Below are positions 34,743 to 43,308 of a stretch of DNA of 64,000 nucleotides, piece by piece (the first letter of the stretch is position 1; each line of letters opens with the position of its first letter). Both the position numbers and the translations under genes were made by a program. The stretch is taken from assembly GCA_009699245.1 (NCBI GenBank), contig WLOQ01000004.1, forward strand, positions 1 to 64,000. Direction: 5' to 3'. The stretch comes from Actinomycetota bacterium. Its GTDB lineage: Bacteria; Actinomycetota; Thermoleophilia; Solirubrobacterales; Solirubrobacteraceae. The notes below the pieces were generated by a model that worked only from the letters and a program-made list of their open reading frames with translations, was not told the DNA's origin and ran no database searches.

Positions 34743-35395
34743 ACCGCGCCGGAGTCCTCGGAGTCGAACCCGGGCTCGAGCTCGGGGTCGGCATCCTCAT
34801 CGCCCGTGGGCAGCGTCGCCGTCGCGCCACCGGAGCGCAGGTCGCCTGCGGCGAGGAGCCGCTCGCGCAGCTCAGCCGTCTCCTCCGGAGATGGATCCCA
34901 CGCGGCCGGGTCGGGCAGATCGGCGATCGACGGCAGCCCGAAGAGCTTGAGGAAGAGCGACGTCGTCCGGTAGAGGACCGCGCCGAACTGCGAGCGCCCG
35001 GACTCCTCGATCAGTCCGCGCTCGAGGAGCGTGTTGGCCGCGGAGTCGGCGGCAACGCCGCGGATGCGCGTGATCTCCGGACGCGAGACGGGCTGGAGGT
35101 AGGCGACGATCGACAGCGTCTCGGCCTGCGCTGCGGTGAGCGGTGGTGTGCGCGGCTTGGCGAGCAGCTGCCGCGCGGCGTCGTCGTGTTCCGGGGCGCT
35201 GGCGAGCGTCCAACCCCCGGCGAGCTCGCGCAGGACGAGACCGCGCTCACCCGGAGCGAAGACGCCGGCGAGCTCCTCGAGCGCGGCGTTCACCTCGTCG
35301 ACCGCCGTGCCGGTGGCCTCCGCGAGCGCCTTAGGCGTCACCGGGTCGGGGATGAGGAACAGCAGGGCCTCGAGGACCCGGGAGAGCCCGCTCAC
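34739..35395 (-). CDS. scpB: Segregation and condensation protein B
   Basis: Winged-helix subunit of the SMC-ScpAB condensin. The 218-residue protein shows LSRVLEALLFLIPDPVT (about 4-20), TAAQAETLSIVAYLQPVSRPEI (about 90-110) with ITRIRGVAADS, and LYRTTSLFLKLFGLPSI, which are the family blocks, followed by an acidic disordered tail. It begins at a GTG overlapping the scpA stop (GTGA). Its stop codon TAG lies in the palindrome CTAG at 34739-34742, which also carries the rlmN stop. Confidence 0.95.
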   Translation of the reverse strand: MSGLSRVLEALLFLIPDPVTPKALAEATGTAVDEVNAALEELAGVFAPGERGLVLRELAGGWTLASAPEHDDAARQLLAKPRTPPLTAAQAETLSIVAYLQPVSRPEITRIRGVAADSAANTLLERGLIEESGRSQFGAVLYRTTSLFLKLFGLPSIADLPDPAAWDPSPEETAELRERLLAAGDLRSGGATATLPTGDEDADPELEPGFDSEDSGAV

Positions 35396-36159
35396 GCGGC
35401 CTCTCCGACGAGCCGCAGCGGGGCGACCGCCGGGAGTGCCGACGGCGTGATCGCGATCGGGCCGAAGGGCACCTCTTGCGCCCAGGTGGCCTCGCCCTGC
35501 TTGTAGAGCTCGAGGAGTGCAAAGAGCGTGACGGCGACGGTCATCCGATCGGCGCCGGCGACGGCCTCGTCGAAGGAGACGACGCCGCGCCGCAGCAGGT
35601 CGCGCAGGTGGCGCAGGCGCTCGGACACGTTCACCCGCGGCGCACCGACGTGGCGCAGGTCGAGCGGCGGTGGCGTGCGCAGGAGCCCCCCGAGGGCCTG
35701 GCCGAGCTGGGCGGGCCGGTAGGCCGCCTCGGAGAGCTCGAGCCGCACACGGCGTAGGAAGATGGGCGGCGGCGCGAGGCGGAAGTGATGCCCGCGCTCG
35801 TCGTCGAGACGCTCGGAGAGGTACTCGGCGGCCTGGCGGTAACGCCGCGCCTGGAGCATGCGCTCGACGAGCTCCTCGGCGGCCTCGCCGGGCTCGAGGT
35901 CGTCGAGCAGGTCCTCCTCGTCGCGCGGCAGCATCAGCCGCGACTTGAGCTCCAGCAGCGCCGCAATCAGCACGAGGAACTCGGTCGCGACCTCGAGGTC
36001 GAGCTCCCCGCGCGCCTCGAGCACGTCGAGATACGAGACGACCACATCGGCGAGCTCGACTTCGAGCAGGTCGACTTCCTCGCGCAGGACGAGCGTGAGA
36101 AGCAGGTCGAAAGGTCCGGTGAAGACCTCGAGGTCGAGCTCGAGCTCTGCGGCGATCAC
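35392..36159 (-). CDS. scpA: Segregation and condensation protein A
   Basis: Kleisin subunit that bridges SMC heads. The GTG at 36159 yields 255 residues beginning IAAELELDLEVFTGPFDLLL after the initiator, the diagnostic ScpA N-terminus (FxGPxDLLLxLI). The stretch ATEFLVLIAALLELKSRLML (about 62-81) is the second conserved helix, and the C-terminal winged helix includes VTLFALLELYKQGEATWAQE (about 215). A TAGCGT box lies exactly 7 bases before this GTG, which supports the start and a leaderless transcript. The 40-base gap to trpS holds it. Confidence 0.95.
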   Translation of the reverse strand: MIAAELELDLEVFTGPFDLLLTLVLREEVDLLEVELADVVVSYLDVLEARGELDLEVATEFLVLIAALLELKSRLMLPRDEEDLLDDLEPGEAAEELVERMLQARRYRQAAEYLSERLDDERGHHFRLAPPPIFLRRVRLELSEAAYRPAQLGQALGGLLRTPPPLDLRHVGAPRVNVSERLRHLRDLLRRGVVSFDEAVAGADRMTVAVTLFALLELYKQGEATWAQEVPFGPIAITPSALPAVAPLRLVGEAA

Positions 36160-36166
36160 GGGCGGG

Positions 36167-36172
36167 ACGCTA
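36167..36172 (-). promoter_or_regulatory. Candidate leaderless -10 box before scpA
   Basis: TAGCGT, 7 bases, then the scpA GTG. Spacing puts the transcript start on the G or base before the start codon. Confidence 0.5.
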
Positions 36173-36199
36173 CATCCCGCATCGGATGGGCCTGCGCGC

Positions 36200-37219
36200 C
36201 TAGGCGGCGGGCCCGACGCCCATCGCCGCGCGAACGTCCGTGAGCGTCGCGCGAGCGAGCCCCCGGGCGCGCTCTGCGCCCTCGGCGAGGATCGCCTCGA
36301 GCGCCGCCGCATCGCCGCGCAGCTCGTCGTAGCGCTCGCGCACCGGCGCGAGCTCCGCCACGACGGCCTCGGCGACCGCCGCCTTGAGGTCGCCATAGCC
36401 GCGGGCCTGCGTAAAGTCGGCGGCGACCGCCTCAGGCTCGCGCCCGGTGCAGGCGGCGAGGATGTCGATGAGGTTCGTCACGCCCGGTTTGTCGGGGCCG
36501 CGACGGATCACCGGCGGATCCTCGGAGTCGGTCACCGCGCGCTTGACCTTCTTCTCGATCGTCATGGCGTCGTCGAGGACGTAGACCGTCCCTTCGACGC
36601 TGCCCCCGGTCGTCGACATCTTGCGCGTCGGGTCCTGGAGATCCATGATCCGCGCGCCGACCGGCGGGATCCGGTGCTCGGGCACGACGAGGATCTCCTC
36701 GTCGCCGCCGAACCGGGCGTTGAAGCGCCTCGCGATCTCGCGCATGAGCTCGAGGTGCTCGCGCTGGTCCTCCCCCACCGGGACCTCGCCGGCGCGGTAG
36801 GCGAGCACGTCAGCGGCCTGGAGCACCGGATAGAAGAGCAGCCCGGCGGAGACGAGCTCGCGCTGGGCGACCGACTTGTCGCGGAACTGGTGCATGCGGT
36901 TGAGCTCTCCGAGCGCGGTGACCGACGACAGCAGCCAGCAGAGCTCGGCGTGCTCGGGCACGTCGCCCTGGCGGAAGAGGATCGAGCGCTGCGGATCAAG
37001 ACCGGCCGCCAGCAAGATCGTCAGCGTGTCGTAGAGGCGCTCACGCAGCTCGACGGGCTCATACGGCACGGTGATCGCGTGCAGGTCGACGATGCAGTAG
37101 ATGCTCTCGTGCCGGCTCGCACCCGCGCGGTCCTGGCCCTCGACGTACTGCCGGATCGCCCCGATGTAGTTACCGAGGTGCTTGCGGCCCGTCGGCTGGA
37201 TACCACTGAAGATGCGCAT
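36200..37219 (-). CDS. trpS: Tryptophanyl-tRNA synthetase
   Basis: Charges tRNA-Trp. The class I HIGH-type motif appears as QPTGRKHLGNYIGAI (about 8-22). The KMSKS loop appears as RKMSTTGGSVEGTVYVLDD (about 203), the variant common in actinobacterial TrpS. The 339-residue length is normal. A TAGCCT box precedes the ATG by 9 bases. It lies upstream of scpA-scpB on the same strand. Confidence 0.96.
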   Translation of the reverse strand: MRIFSGIQPTGRKHLGNYIGAIRQYVEGQDRAGASRHESIYCIVDLHAITVPYEPVELRERLYDTLTILLAAGLDPQRSILFRQGDVPEHAELCWLLSSVTALGELNRMHQFRDKSVAQRELVSAGLLFYPVLQAADVLAYRAGEVPVGEDQREHLELMREIARRFNARFGGDEEILVVPEHRIPPVGARIMDLQDPTRKMSTTGGSVEGTVYVLDDAMTIEKKVKRAVTDSEDPPVIRRGPDKPGVTNLIDILAACTGREPEAVAADFTQARGYGDLKAAVAEAVVAELAPVRERYDELRGDAAALEAILAEGAERARGLARATLTDVRAAMGVGPAA

Positions 37220-37228
37220 CGGTCGCCG

Positions 37229-37234
37229 AGGCTA
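37229..37234 (-). promoter_or_regulatory. Candidate -10 box before trpS
   Basis: TAGCCT, 9 bases, then the trpS ATG; predicted leader of about 2 bases. Confidence 0.45.
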
Positions 37235-37253
37235 CCGCCCGCGGCCCGCGGCC

Positions 37254-38741
37254 TCAGCCGACGCGCACGGTCTTCGTGATCGTCCGGCGGTCGCCGGTCG
37301 CATCGGTGAAGACGGCCCGCACGCGCACGGTCAACTGCGGCGCGATGGTGATGAGCTTCGCGGCAGGTCGGACCTTGACCCAGCGCCAGCCGGAGCGCTG
37401 CGGGCTCGTCGTCGTCCCGATCACGAACGGGAACGCACGCGCGAACCAGACCTTGCTGATCGGCGCGGCGAGCAGCGTCACCTCGACCTCGCAGGCCTCC
37501 GTGCAGCCGACCCGAGCCTGCAGCCCGCGCAGGAAGGCCGTGCGACCGATCCGCGACGGGAGGTTGTCCACCGACGCCCCACGGACCTTCCCGTCACGCG
37601 CGGGGCAGCCCTTCGGGCCGGTCCCGCTGATCGTCGGGCAGGCATCAACGGCGTCCCGGCGACCGTCGCGGTCGGTGTCGCGAATCCGCGGGTCGGTGCC
37701 GAGCGTGCGCTCGGCGGCGTTCGACAGGCCGTCGCCGTCGGTGTCCTCGTCACACGCGTCACCGACCCCGTCGCCGTCGAGGTCGCTCTGCTCCGGGTTG
37801 GCGACCGCGGGGCAGTTGTCGGCCAGCAGCCGCTTGCCGTCGGCATCGGGGTCGGGGACCGGCCAGTTGCGCAGTTGGGCGATCTCGGCGGCCGACAGCC
37901 CTGCGTAGGCGTCGGTCGATCCCGCCGCGAGGCGCGCCGCATCGGCCTGCGCCTGGCCGAGCCCGGTGGCGTCGCTCCAGCGGGTGAGGCCGAACGTCAT
38001 CAGCGCCGCGGTCTCGCCCGCTGCGATCCGCAGTCCGGAGAAGCGGGCGGAGACCAGTCCGGAGTCCTGATAGGGCACGACCGCGCCCGCGCCGGCGGTG
38101 ATCCCGTCGTGGCGAGCGCGCACCGCGAGCGACGCGTCCGCCTCCCAGACCTGCCCGACGGTGCGGTCGGCGCCGAGGACGATCTGCGGCGCGGCGGGCG
38201 GCGCGGCATTGGCGAAGACGGCCCAGCTGTCGGCGGCGCTGAGCGCCACGTCACCGCTGGAGCTGGCGCGGCGGTAGAGCGACGGCGGACCGGAGCTCAG
38301 CCAGAGGTCCACCGTCTGCGCGTAGCTGGCGGTGTTGCGCAGCAGGTAGAGCGTGCGCACGAACCCGCGAGTCGTCTCGGGGACGTACGTCTTGCGCGCG
38401 ATGCGGATCTTCGACGCGGCATCGCCGCCGAGGTCGGCCTCCGGGAAGACGAGCTCGCGGCCATTGAGCGTGCAGGTGTCGGGGTCCGGCACCGCATAGG
38501 CGGACGCGCCGGACGCCCAGGCGGCCCCGAAGACGGTCGTGCCGACCGCGAAGGCGCCGTCCGTGCGCGAGGTCCACGTCGTCCCACCCGGGATCTCATT
38601 CGCCTCCGTCAGCTCCTGCCCGGCACACGAATCGCCGAGGGCGGACGCAGGCGCCACCGGCGCGAGCGCGAGTGCGAGCGCGAGTGCGGCGATCACCCCC
38701 GCAAGGACCCCCCGCAGGGGCTTGATCCGGCGTCCATCCAT
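37254..38741 (-). CDS. Secreted protein with thrombospondin type 3 calcium repeats
   Basis: A 495-residue exported protein of unknown function. The N-terminus has a basic region and a long alanine/leucine helix ending APASA (about 1-35), a signal peptide. The first 290 residues form a beta-rich domain without a recognised family. Thrombospondin-3-like repeats follow at about 297-380: DNCPAVANPEQSDLDGDGVG, DACDEDTDGDGLSNAAERT and DTDRDGRRDAVDACP, which bind calcium. A C-terminal domain (about 385-495) is beta-rich. The start is ATG 38741; the longer frame reads into gcvPB antisense-free space and lacks a signal peptide. A TAGACT box lies 16 bases upstream. Surface adhesion is a guess. Confidence 0.85.
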   Translation of the reverse strand: MDGRRIKPLRGVLAGVIAALALALALAPVAPASALGDSCAGQELTEANEIPGGTTWTSRTDGAFAVGTTVFGAAWASGASAYAVPDPDTCTLNGRELVFPEADLGGDAASKIRIARKTYVPETTRGFVRTLYLLRNTASYAQTVDLWLSSGPPSLYRRASSSGDVALSAADSWAVFANAAPPAAPQIVLGADRTVGQVWEADASLAVRARHDGITAGAGAVVPYQDSGLVSARFSGLRIAAGETAALMTFGLTRWSDATGLGQAQADAARLAAGSTDAYAGLSAAEIAQLRNWPVPDPDADGKRLLADNCPAVANPEQSDLDGDGVGDACDEDTDGDGLSNAAERTLGTDPRIRDTDRDGRRDAVDACPTISGTGPKGCPARDGKVRGASVDNLPSRIGRTAFLRGLQARVGCTEACEVEVTLLAAPISKVWFARAFPFVIGTTTSPQRSGWRWVKVRPAAKLITIAPQLTVRVRAVFTDATGDRRTITKTVRVG

Positions 38742-38757
38742 GGTACCGACGCCGCCG

Positions 38758-38763
38758 AGTCTA
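38758..38763 (-). promoter_or_regulatory. Candidate -10 box before the thrombospondin-repeat gene
   Basis: TAGACT, 16 bases, then ATG; predicted leader of about 9 bases. Same hexamer as before rpmB and def. Confidence 0.4.
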
Positions 38764-38805
38764 CGGCACGCGCGCCGCGCTGGCGAGCGGTGTCCCCCGA
38801 TCGGG

Positions 38806-40320
38806 TCAGGCGGCCTGCTGGCGGATGACGGGCGTCTTGGCGGCCGCCGCCTCGTCGAGGCGCCGCACCGGCGTGGTGTAGGGCGCGTTCTGGGCGATCG
38901 TCGGATCCTCGTGCGCCTCGCGCACGATCGCGGCGAGCGCCTGCGCGAACTCGTCCAGCGTCTCCTTCGTCTCCGTCTCGGTGGGCTCGATGAGGATGGC
39001 CTCATCGACGAGCAGCGGGAAGTACACGGTCGGCGGGTGGAAGCCGTGGTCGAGGAGCCGCTTGGCGAGGTCGAGCGTGCGCACACCCGTGGCCTTCTTC
39101 AGCGGCGTCGCCGAGAGGACGAACTCGTGCATGCAGCGGTCGCCGAAGGCGAGCGGCAGGTCGTCCCCGCACAGCTCGCGCAGGCGCGCCAGCAGGTAGT
39201 TGGCGTTGAGGACGGCCGTCTCGCTGGCGTCGCGCAGGCCCTCGGCGCCGAGCGAGCAGATGTAGGCGTACGCGCGCACGAAGACGCCGTAGTTGCCCTG
39301 GAACCCGCGCAGGCGACCGATCGACTGCGGGCGGTCGTCGTCGAAGCCGAAGACGGCTCCGTCACCCGTCTCGGACCGCGTGATCACCGGGTGCGGCAGG
39401 AACGGCGCGATGCGGTCGCTGACGGCGATCGGGCCGGAGCCCGGGCCGCCGCCGCCGTGCGGCTGCGTGAACGACTTGTGGAGGTTGTAATGGACGATGT
39501 CAAAGCCCATGTCGCCCGGGCGTGAGCGGCCCATGATGGCGTTGAGGTTCGCGCCGTCGTAGTAGAGCGTCGCCCCGACGCTGTGCACGAGCGCGGCGAT
39601 CTCCTCGATATTCGGATCGAAGAGCCCCAGTGTGTTGGGGTTCGTAAGCATGAGGCAGGCGACCTGGTTGTCGACCTTGATGCGCAGGTCGTCGAGGTCG
39701 ACGCCGCCCGCGGCGTTCGTCCCGACCTTCACGACCTCGTAGCCCGCCATCGTCACGGTCGCCGGGTTCGTGCCGTGCGCCGTGTCCGGCGTGAGGACCT
39801 TCGTGCGGTGCTCCCCGCGCGCCTCGTGGTAGGCGCGGGTCAGCAGCACGCCGGCGAGCTCACCGTGCGACCCAGCCGACGGCTGGAGCGCGACGTGCGG
39901 CAGCCCGGCGACCTCGCCGAGCGCCCGCTCGAGGTTCCACATCAGCTCGAGCGCGCCCTGCGCCCGCTCCGGGTCCTGCAGCGGATGGAGGCGTGCGTGC
40001 CCGGGCAGCGCGGCGACGCGCTCGTGTAGGCGCGGGTTGTGCTTCATCGTGCACGAGCCAAGCGGATAGAAGCCGCTGTCGAGGTCGAAGTTGCGGCGAC
40101 TGACGCGGACGTAGTGCCGCACGAGCTCCGGCTCGGACACCTGCGGCAGCGCGGCCGGGGTCTGGCGACGCAGGCGCGGCTCGAGCAGCTCCTGCGGGTC
40201 GCGCTCAGGGACGCCGGAGTCCGGCGCCACGAAGGCGCGGCGCCCGGCGGCGCCCTTCTCGAAGATCGTGACGGCGGCCTCACGCTGCATCGGCGTCGCC
40301 CCGAGGACCTCGGCGGTCAT
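38806..40320 (-). CDS. gcvPB: Glycine dehydrogenase (decarboxylating) subunit 2
   Basis: C-terminal half of the P protein of the glycine cleavage system; binds PLP and decarboxylates glycine onto the lipoyl arm of GcvH. The PLP lysine is in HYNLHKSFTQPHGGGGPGSG (about 262-281). Other blocks are YPLGSCTMKHNPR (about 86) and QPSAGSHGELAG (about 142). The 504-residue length fits the two-subunit form. The ATG at 40320 overlaps the gcvPA stop (ATGA); the upstream frame is shadow. It is last in the gcvT-gcvH-gcvPA-gcvPB operon. Confidence 0.96.
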   Translation of the reverse strand: MTAEVLGATPMQREAAVTIFEKGAAGRRAFVAPDSGVPERDPQELLEPRLRRQTPAALPQVSEPELVRHYVRVSRRNFDLDSGFYPLGSCTMKHNPRLHERVAALPGHARLHPLQDPERAQGALELMWNLERALGEVAGLPHVALQPSAGSHGELAGVLLTRAYHEARGEHRTKVLTPDTAHGTNPATVTMAGYEVVKVGTNAAGGVDLDDLRIKVDNQVACLMLTNPNTLGLFDPNIEEIAALVHSVGATLYYDGANLNAIMGRSRPGDMGFDIVHYNLHKSFTQPHGGGGPGSGPIAVSDRIAPFLPHPVITRSETGDGAVFGFDDDRPQSIGRLRGFQGNYGVFVRAYAYICSLGAEGLRDASETAVLNANYLLARLRELCGDDLPLAFGDRCMHEFVLSATPLKKATGVRTLDLAKRLLDHGFHPPTVYFPLLVDEAILIEPTETETKETLDEFAQALAAIVREAHEDPTIAQNAPYTTPVRRLDEAAAAKTPVIRQQAA

Positions 40321-41714
40321 GCCCGCACCTCCTGTGCCGCTGCGCCTGCCCGTTCGGCGGCGAGCGCCTCCCGCAGCACCTCGGCGAGCCGGTCGATGTC
40401 CGCGCGCGTGCGCTGCTCGGTGAGCGCGACGAGGAGGCCCGTCGGGTGCTCCTCGTAGGCCTGGCCGAGCGCGTACCCCGGGTTGATCCCCGCGTCCTGG
40501 CAGCGGGCAATGACACGGCGCACCGCGTCGAGCCCGTCGACATCGAGGGTCAGCGCGAACTCGCGCACGACCGGCTGCTCGTGCAGCACCTCGACCCCGT
40601 CGAGCGCCGACAGGCACTCCCGGGCGTAGGCGGTGCGCTGGAGCAGCAGCTCGCCGAGCTCGACGAGCCCCTCGCGACCGAGCCAGCCGAGGTAGACGAC
40701 TCCGGCGAGCGCGTTGAGCGCCTGGGAGGTGCAGATGTTCGAGGTGGCCTTCTCGCGGCGGATGTGCTGCTCGCGCGTCTGGAGCGTGAGCACGAAGCCG
40801 CGCCGGCCGTCGACGTCGCGCGTCTCGCCGGCGATGCGGCCCGGCATGCGCCGCAGGTAGGCCTCGGTCGCGGCGAAGAACCCGAAGGACGGTCCGCCGA
40901 AGTCGAGGCGGTTGCCGAGGCTCTGGCCCTCCCCCACGGCGACGTCGACGCCGCACTCCCCGGGGGGCGCGAGGATGCCGAGCGGGATCGGGTCGTACGA
41001 GCCGACGATGACGGCGGGCGAATCCTTCGCCAGGTCGGCGAGCGCCTTGGCGTCCTCGACGGCGCCGAGGAAGTTCGGCTGCTGGAAGAAGACGGCGGCG
41101 GTGTCGCCGTCGATCGCGGCGGCCCAGGTCTCGGGGTCGGTGACGCCGTCGCGCAGAGGCACCTCGACGACCTCGATGCCGTATCCGTGGGCGTGTGTGC
41201 GCAGCGTCTCGCGGCTGTGGGGATGCAGGCCGCGCGAGACGACGAACTTGCCCTTGCCGTTGGCGAGCTTGGCGAGATAGCCGGCGGCGGCGACCGCGCT
41301 CGGACCCTCGTAGACCGAGGCGTTCGACACGGGCAGCCCGGTCAGCTCGCTGATCGCGGTCTGGTACTCGAACATCACCTGGAGCCCGCCCTGGCTGATC
41401 TCGGGCTGGTAGGGCGTGTAGGGCGTCAGGAACTCGGAGCGGCTCATGAGCATGTCGATGAGCGCCGGGACGTAGTGGTCGTACATGCCCGCCCCGAGGA
41501 AGGTGACCTCGTCCTCGGCGGAGGTGTTGCGCGCCGCGAGGTCACGCAGATGCGCGTAGACGTCCTGCTCGGGGAGCCCGGCGGGGAGGTCGAGCTCGCG
41601 TCCGAGGCGCACACCCTCGGGGACCTGCTCGAAGAGCTCATCGATCGATGCGACGCCGATCGTCGCGAGCATCTCGCGCAGATCGTCCTCGGTGACGGCG
41701 GTGTAGCGACTCAC
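40317..41714 (-). CDS. gcvPA: Glycine dehydrogenase (decarboxylating) subunit 1
   Basis: N-terminal half of the P protein, which dimerises with GcvPB. The GTG at 41714 gives 465 residues starting SRYTAVTEDDLREMLATIGV after the initiator, the standard N-terminus. Family blocks: FLGAGMYDHYVPALID (about 73), TPYQPEISQGGLQVMFEYQT (about 98-117), NASVYEGPSA (about 130) and EKATSNICTSQALNAL (about 330). It starts 4 bases after gcvH. Confidence 0.95.
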   Translation of the reverse strand: MSRYTAVTEDDLREMLATIGVASIDELFEQVPEGVRLGRELDLPAGLPEQDVYAHLRDLAARNTSAEDEVTFLGAGMYDHYVPALIDMLMSRSEFLTPYTPYQPEISQGGLQVMFEYQTAISELTGLPVSNASVYEGPSAVAAAGYLAKLANGKGKFVVSRGLHPHSRETLRTHAHGYGIEVVEVPLRDGVTDPETWAAAIDGDTAAVFFQQPNFLGAVEDAKALADLAKDSPAVIVGSYDPIPLGILAPPGECGVDVAVGEGQSLGNRLDFGGPSFGFFAATEAYLRRMPGRIAGETRDVDGRRGFVLTLQTREQHIRREKATSNICTSQALNALAGVVYLGWLGREGLVELGELLLQRTAYARECLSALDGVEVLHEQPVVREFALTLDVDGLDAVRRVIARCQDAGINPGYALGQAYEEHPTGLLVALTEQRTRADIDRLAEVLREALAAERAGAAAQEVRA

Positions 41715-41718
41715 AGGC

Positions 41719-42114
41719 TCAGCCGAGGAGGGTCTCGTAGGCCGCGACGTCGAGCAGTGCGTCTGCCTCGCTGGGATCGGCGAGACGCACCTTGACCATC
41801 CACCCTGCGCCGTACGGGTCGTCGTTGATCGCCTCCGGCGCATCACCCAGCGCGCCGTTGACCTCGATGACCTCGCCGGAGAGCGGCGCGATGACCTCGC
41901 TGACCGCCTTGACCGACTCGACCTCGGCGTACGAGGCGCCCGCCTTGAGCGTCGCGCCGACCGCCGGCGGGTCGAAGAACACGACCTCGCCGAGGGCATC
42001 CTGGGCGAACCACGTGATGCCGAAGGTGGCGACACCTGCGTCGGCAGAGTCGATCCGGGCCCAGTCGTGCTCGGGGTGGTACAGGAGGTCAGCGGGGTAG
42101 CTCGCGTCGGCCAT
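41719..42114 (-). CDS. gcvH: Glycine cleavage system H protein
   Basis: Lipoyl carrier that shuttles the aminomethyl group between P, T and L proteins. The 131-residue protein has the lipoylated lysine in YAEVESVKAVSEVIAPLSGE (about 62-81) and the preceding LGEVVFFDPPAVGATL. It lies 38 bases after gcvT in the same operon. Confidence 0.97.
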   Translation of the reverse strand: MADASYPADLLYHPEHDWARIDSADAGVATFGITWFAQDALGEVVFFDPPAVGATLKAGASYAEVESVKAVSEVIAPLSGEVIEVNGALGDAPEAINDDPYGAGWMVKVRLADPSEADALLDVAAYETLLG

Positions 42115-42152
42115 GATCGTCTTTCGGTGGGTGGTGCGGGTGCGTCCCGATC

Positions 42153-43226
42153 CTACGCGGCGGACCCGCGGTAGAAGGGCTTCTCCACGACGACCGCGGT
42201 GCGCACGGTCCCGCGGACGTCGATCTCAAGGGGTTCGCCGACATGAGCGCGCGCGGCGGGCACGTACGCCATGCCGACCGCGACGCCGAGGGTCGGTGAC
42301 AGCGTGCCGCTGGTGACCTCGCCGCCGCCGAGCACCGGGTTGCCCTGGCGGGCGATCCCCGGGCCGGTCAGCTGGAAGGCGACCAGGCGCTCGGACGGAC
42401 CCGCGTCACGCACGGCGGCGACGGCCTCGGAGCCGAGGAAGCCCGTCGCCTCGCGGCAGCACCAGCCGAGACCGGCCTCGATCGGACCACACGTCTCCAT
42501 CAGGTCGTTGCCGTAGAGGTGGTAACAGACCTCAAGGCGCAGCGTGTCGCGCGCGCCGAGCCCCGCGGGCTGTGCGCCGGCTGCGACGACGGCGTCCCAG
42601 ATCCGTCCGGCGACGTCGGGGGCACAGAGGATCTCGACCCCGTCCTCCCCGGTGTAGCCGGTACCGCACACCAGCGCGGGCTCGCAGGCCATCGTCAGGC
42701 TGGCGACGGTGAAGCGCGCGGGCAGCGGGGCGTCCGCGAGCGGGGCGAGGAGGGCGCGTGCCTGCGGTCCCTGGACCGCGACCATCGCGAAGTCGTCCGC
42801 CACGTCGAGCACCTCGGCGTCGAAGCCCTCGGCGTGGACGGCGAACCAGTCGAAGTCCTTCGCGTGATTGGACGCGTTGGTGACGGTGAGGAACCGCTCC
42901 TCGTCAAGGCGATACGTGAAGAGGTCGTCGATGATGCCGCCGTCCTCGCGGCACAGGACGCCGTACTGGGCGCCGCCGAGCGGGATCGCGGCGATGTCGT
43001 TCGAGATCAGGAGCTGCAGCAGCTCGAGCGCCTGCGGGCCGCGCGTCTCGATCTGACCCATATGCGAGACGTCGAAGATGCCCGCCGTCGCACGCACTGC
43101 CTCATGCTCCTGGCGGATGCCCGCGTACTGGACGGGCATCTCCCAACCGGCGAAGGGGACGAGCTTCGCGCCCGCCGCGACATGGCGATCGTGCAGCGAG
43201 GTGCGGCGTGCAGCGGAGTCGGTCAC
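42153..43226 (-). CDS. gcvT: Aminomethyltransferase (glycine cleavage T protein)
   Basis: Transfers the methylene group from GcvH to tetrahydrofolate, releasing ammonia. The protein shows PFAGWEMPVQYAGIRQEHEAVR (in two runs, about 24-45), FDVSHMGQIETRGP (about 51), CGTGYTGEDGVEI (about 192) and ARDTLRLEVCYHLYGND (about 226). Three in-frame GTG codons compete (43235, 43229, 43226); the last gives 357 residues and lies exactly 7 bases after a TACGGT box, the leaderless spacing seen elsewhere, so it is preferred. It is the first gcv gene, 73 bases downstream of ftsZ. Confidence 0.94.
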   Translation of the reverse strand: MTDSAARRTSLHDRHVAAGAKLVPFAGWEMPVQYAGIRQEHEAVRATAGIFDVSHMGQIETRGPQALELLQLLISNDIAAIPLGGAQYGVLCREDGGIIDDLFTYRLDEERFLTVTNASNHAKDFDWFAVHAEGFDAEVLDVADDFAMVAVQGPQARALLAPLADAPLPARFTVASLTMACEPALVCGTGYTGEDGVEILCAPDVAGRIWDAVVAAGAQPAGLGARDTLRLEVCYHLYGNDLMETCGPIEAGLGWCCREATGFLGSEAVAAVRDAGPSERLVAFQLTGPGIARQGNPVLGGGEVTSGTLSPTLGVAVGMAYVPAARAHVGEPLEIDVRGTVRTAVVVEKPFYRGSAA

Positions 43227-43233
43227 CACCGGC

Positions 43234-43239
43234 ACCGTA
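43234..43239 (-). promoter_or_regulatory. Candidate leaderless -10 box before gcvT
   Basis: TACGGT, 7 bases, then GTG at 43226. It decides between three possible GTG starts. No glycine riboswitch fits in the 73-base gap. Confidence 0.45.
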
Positions 43240-43268
43240 CCGACGCCGCAGGCGAATGGCCCCGACGT

Positions 43269-43299
43269 GGCGCGGCGACGCTGGGCCGCGCGCCGCGCC
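43269..43299 (-). terminator. GC-rich hairpin after ftsZ
   Basis: GGCGCGGCG and CGCCGCGCC form a perfect 9-bp stem with a 13-base loop, starting 9 bases after the ftsZ stop codon. There is no T-run. It may end or attenuate the division-cluster transcript before gcvT. Confidence 0.45.
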
Positions 43300-43308
43300 G
43301 GGGTGCGG

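Noticed and set aside
36200-37219. TrpS with a broken KMSKS loop (KMSTT)
   Set aside because: This variant followed by GGxxxGTVYVLD is standard in actinobacterial TrpS and not a sign of inactivation.
43227-43308. A glycine riboswitch before gcvT
   Set aside because: Only about 80 bases separate ftsZ from gcvT and they contain a GC hairpin and a -10-like box; there is no space for a glycine aptamer.
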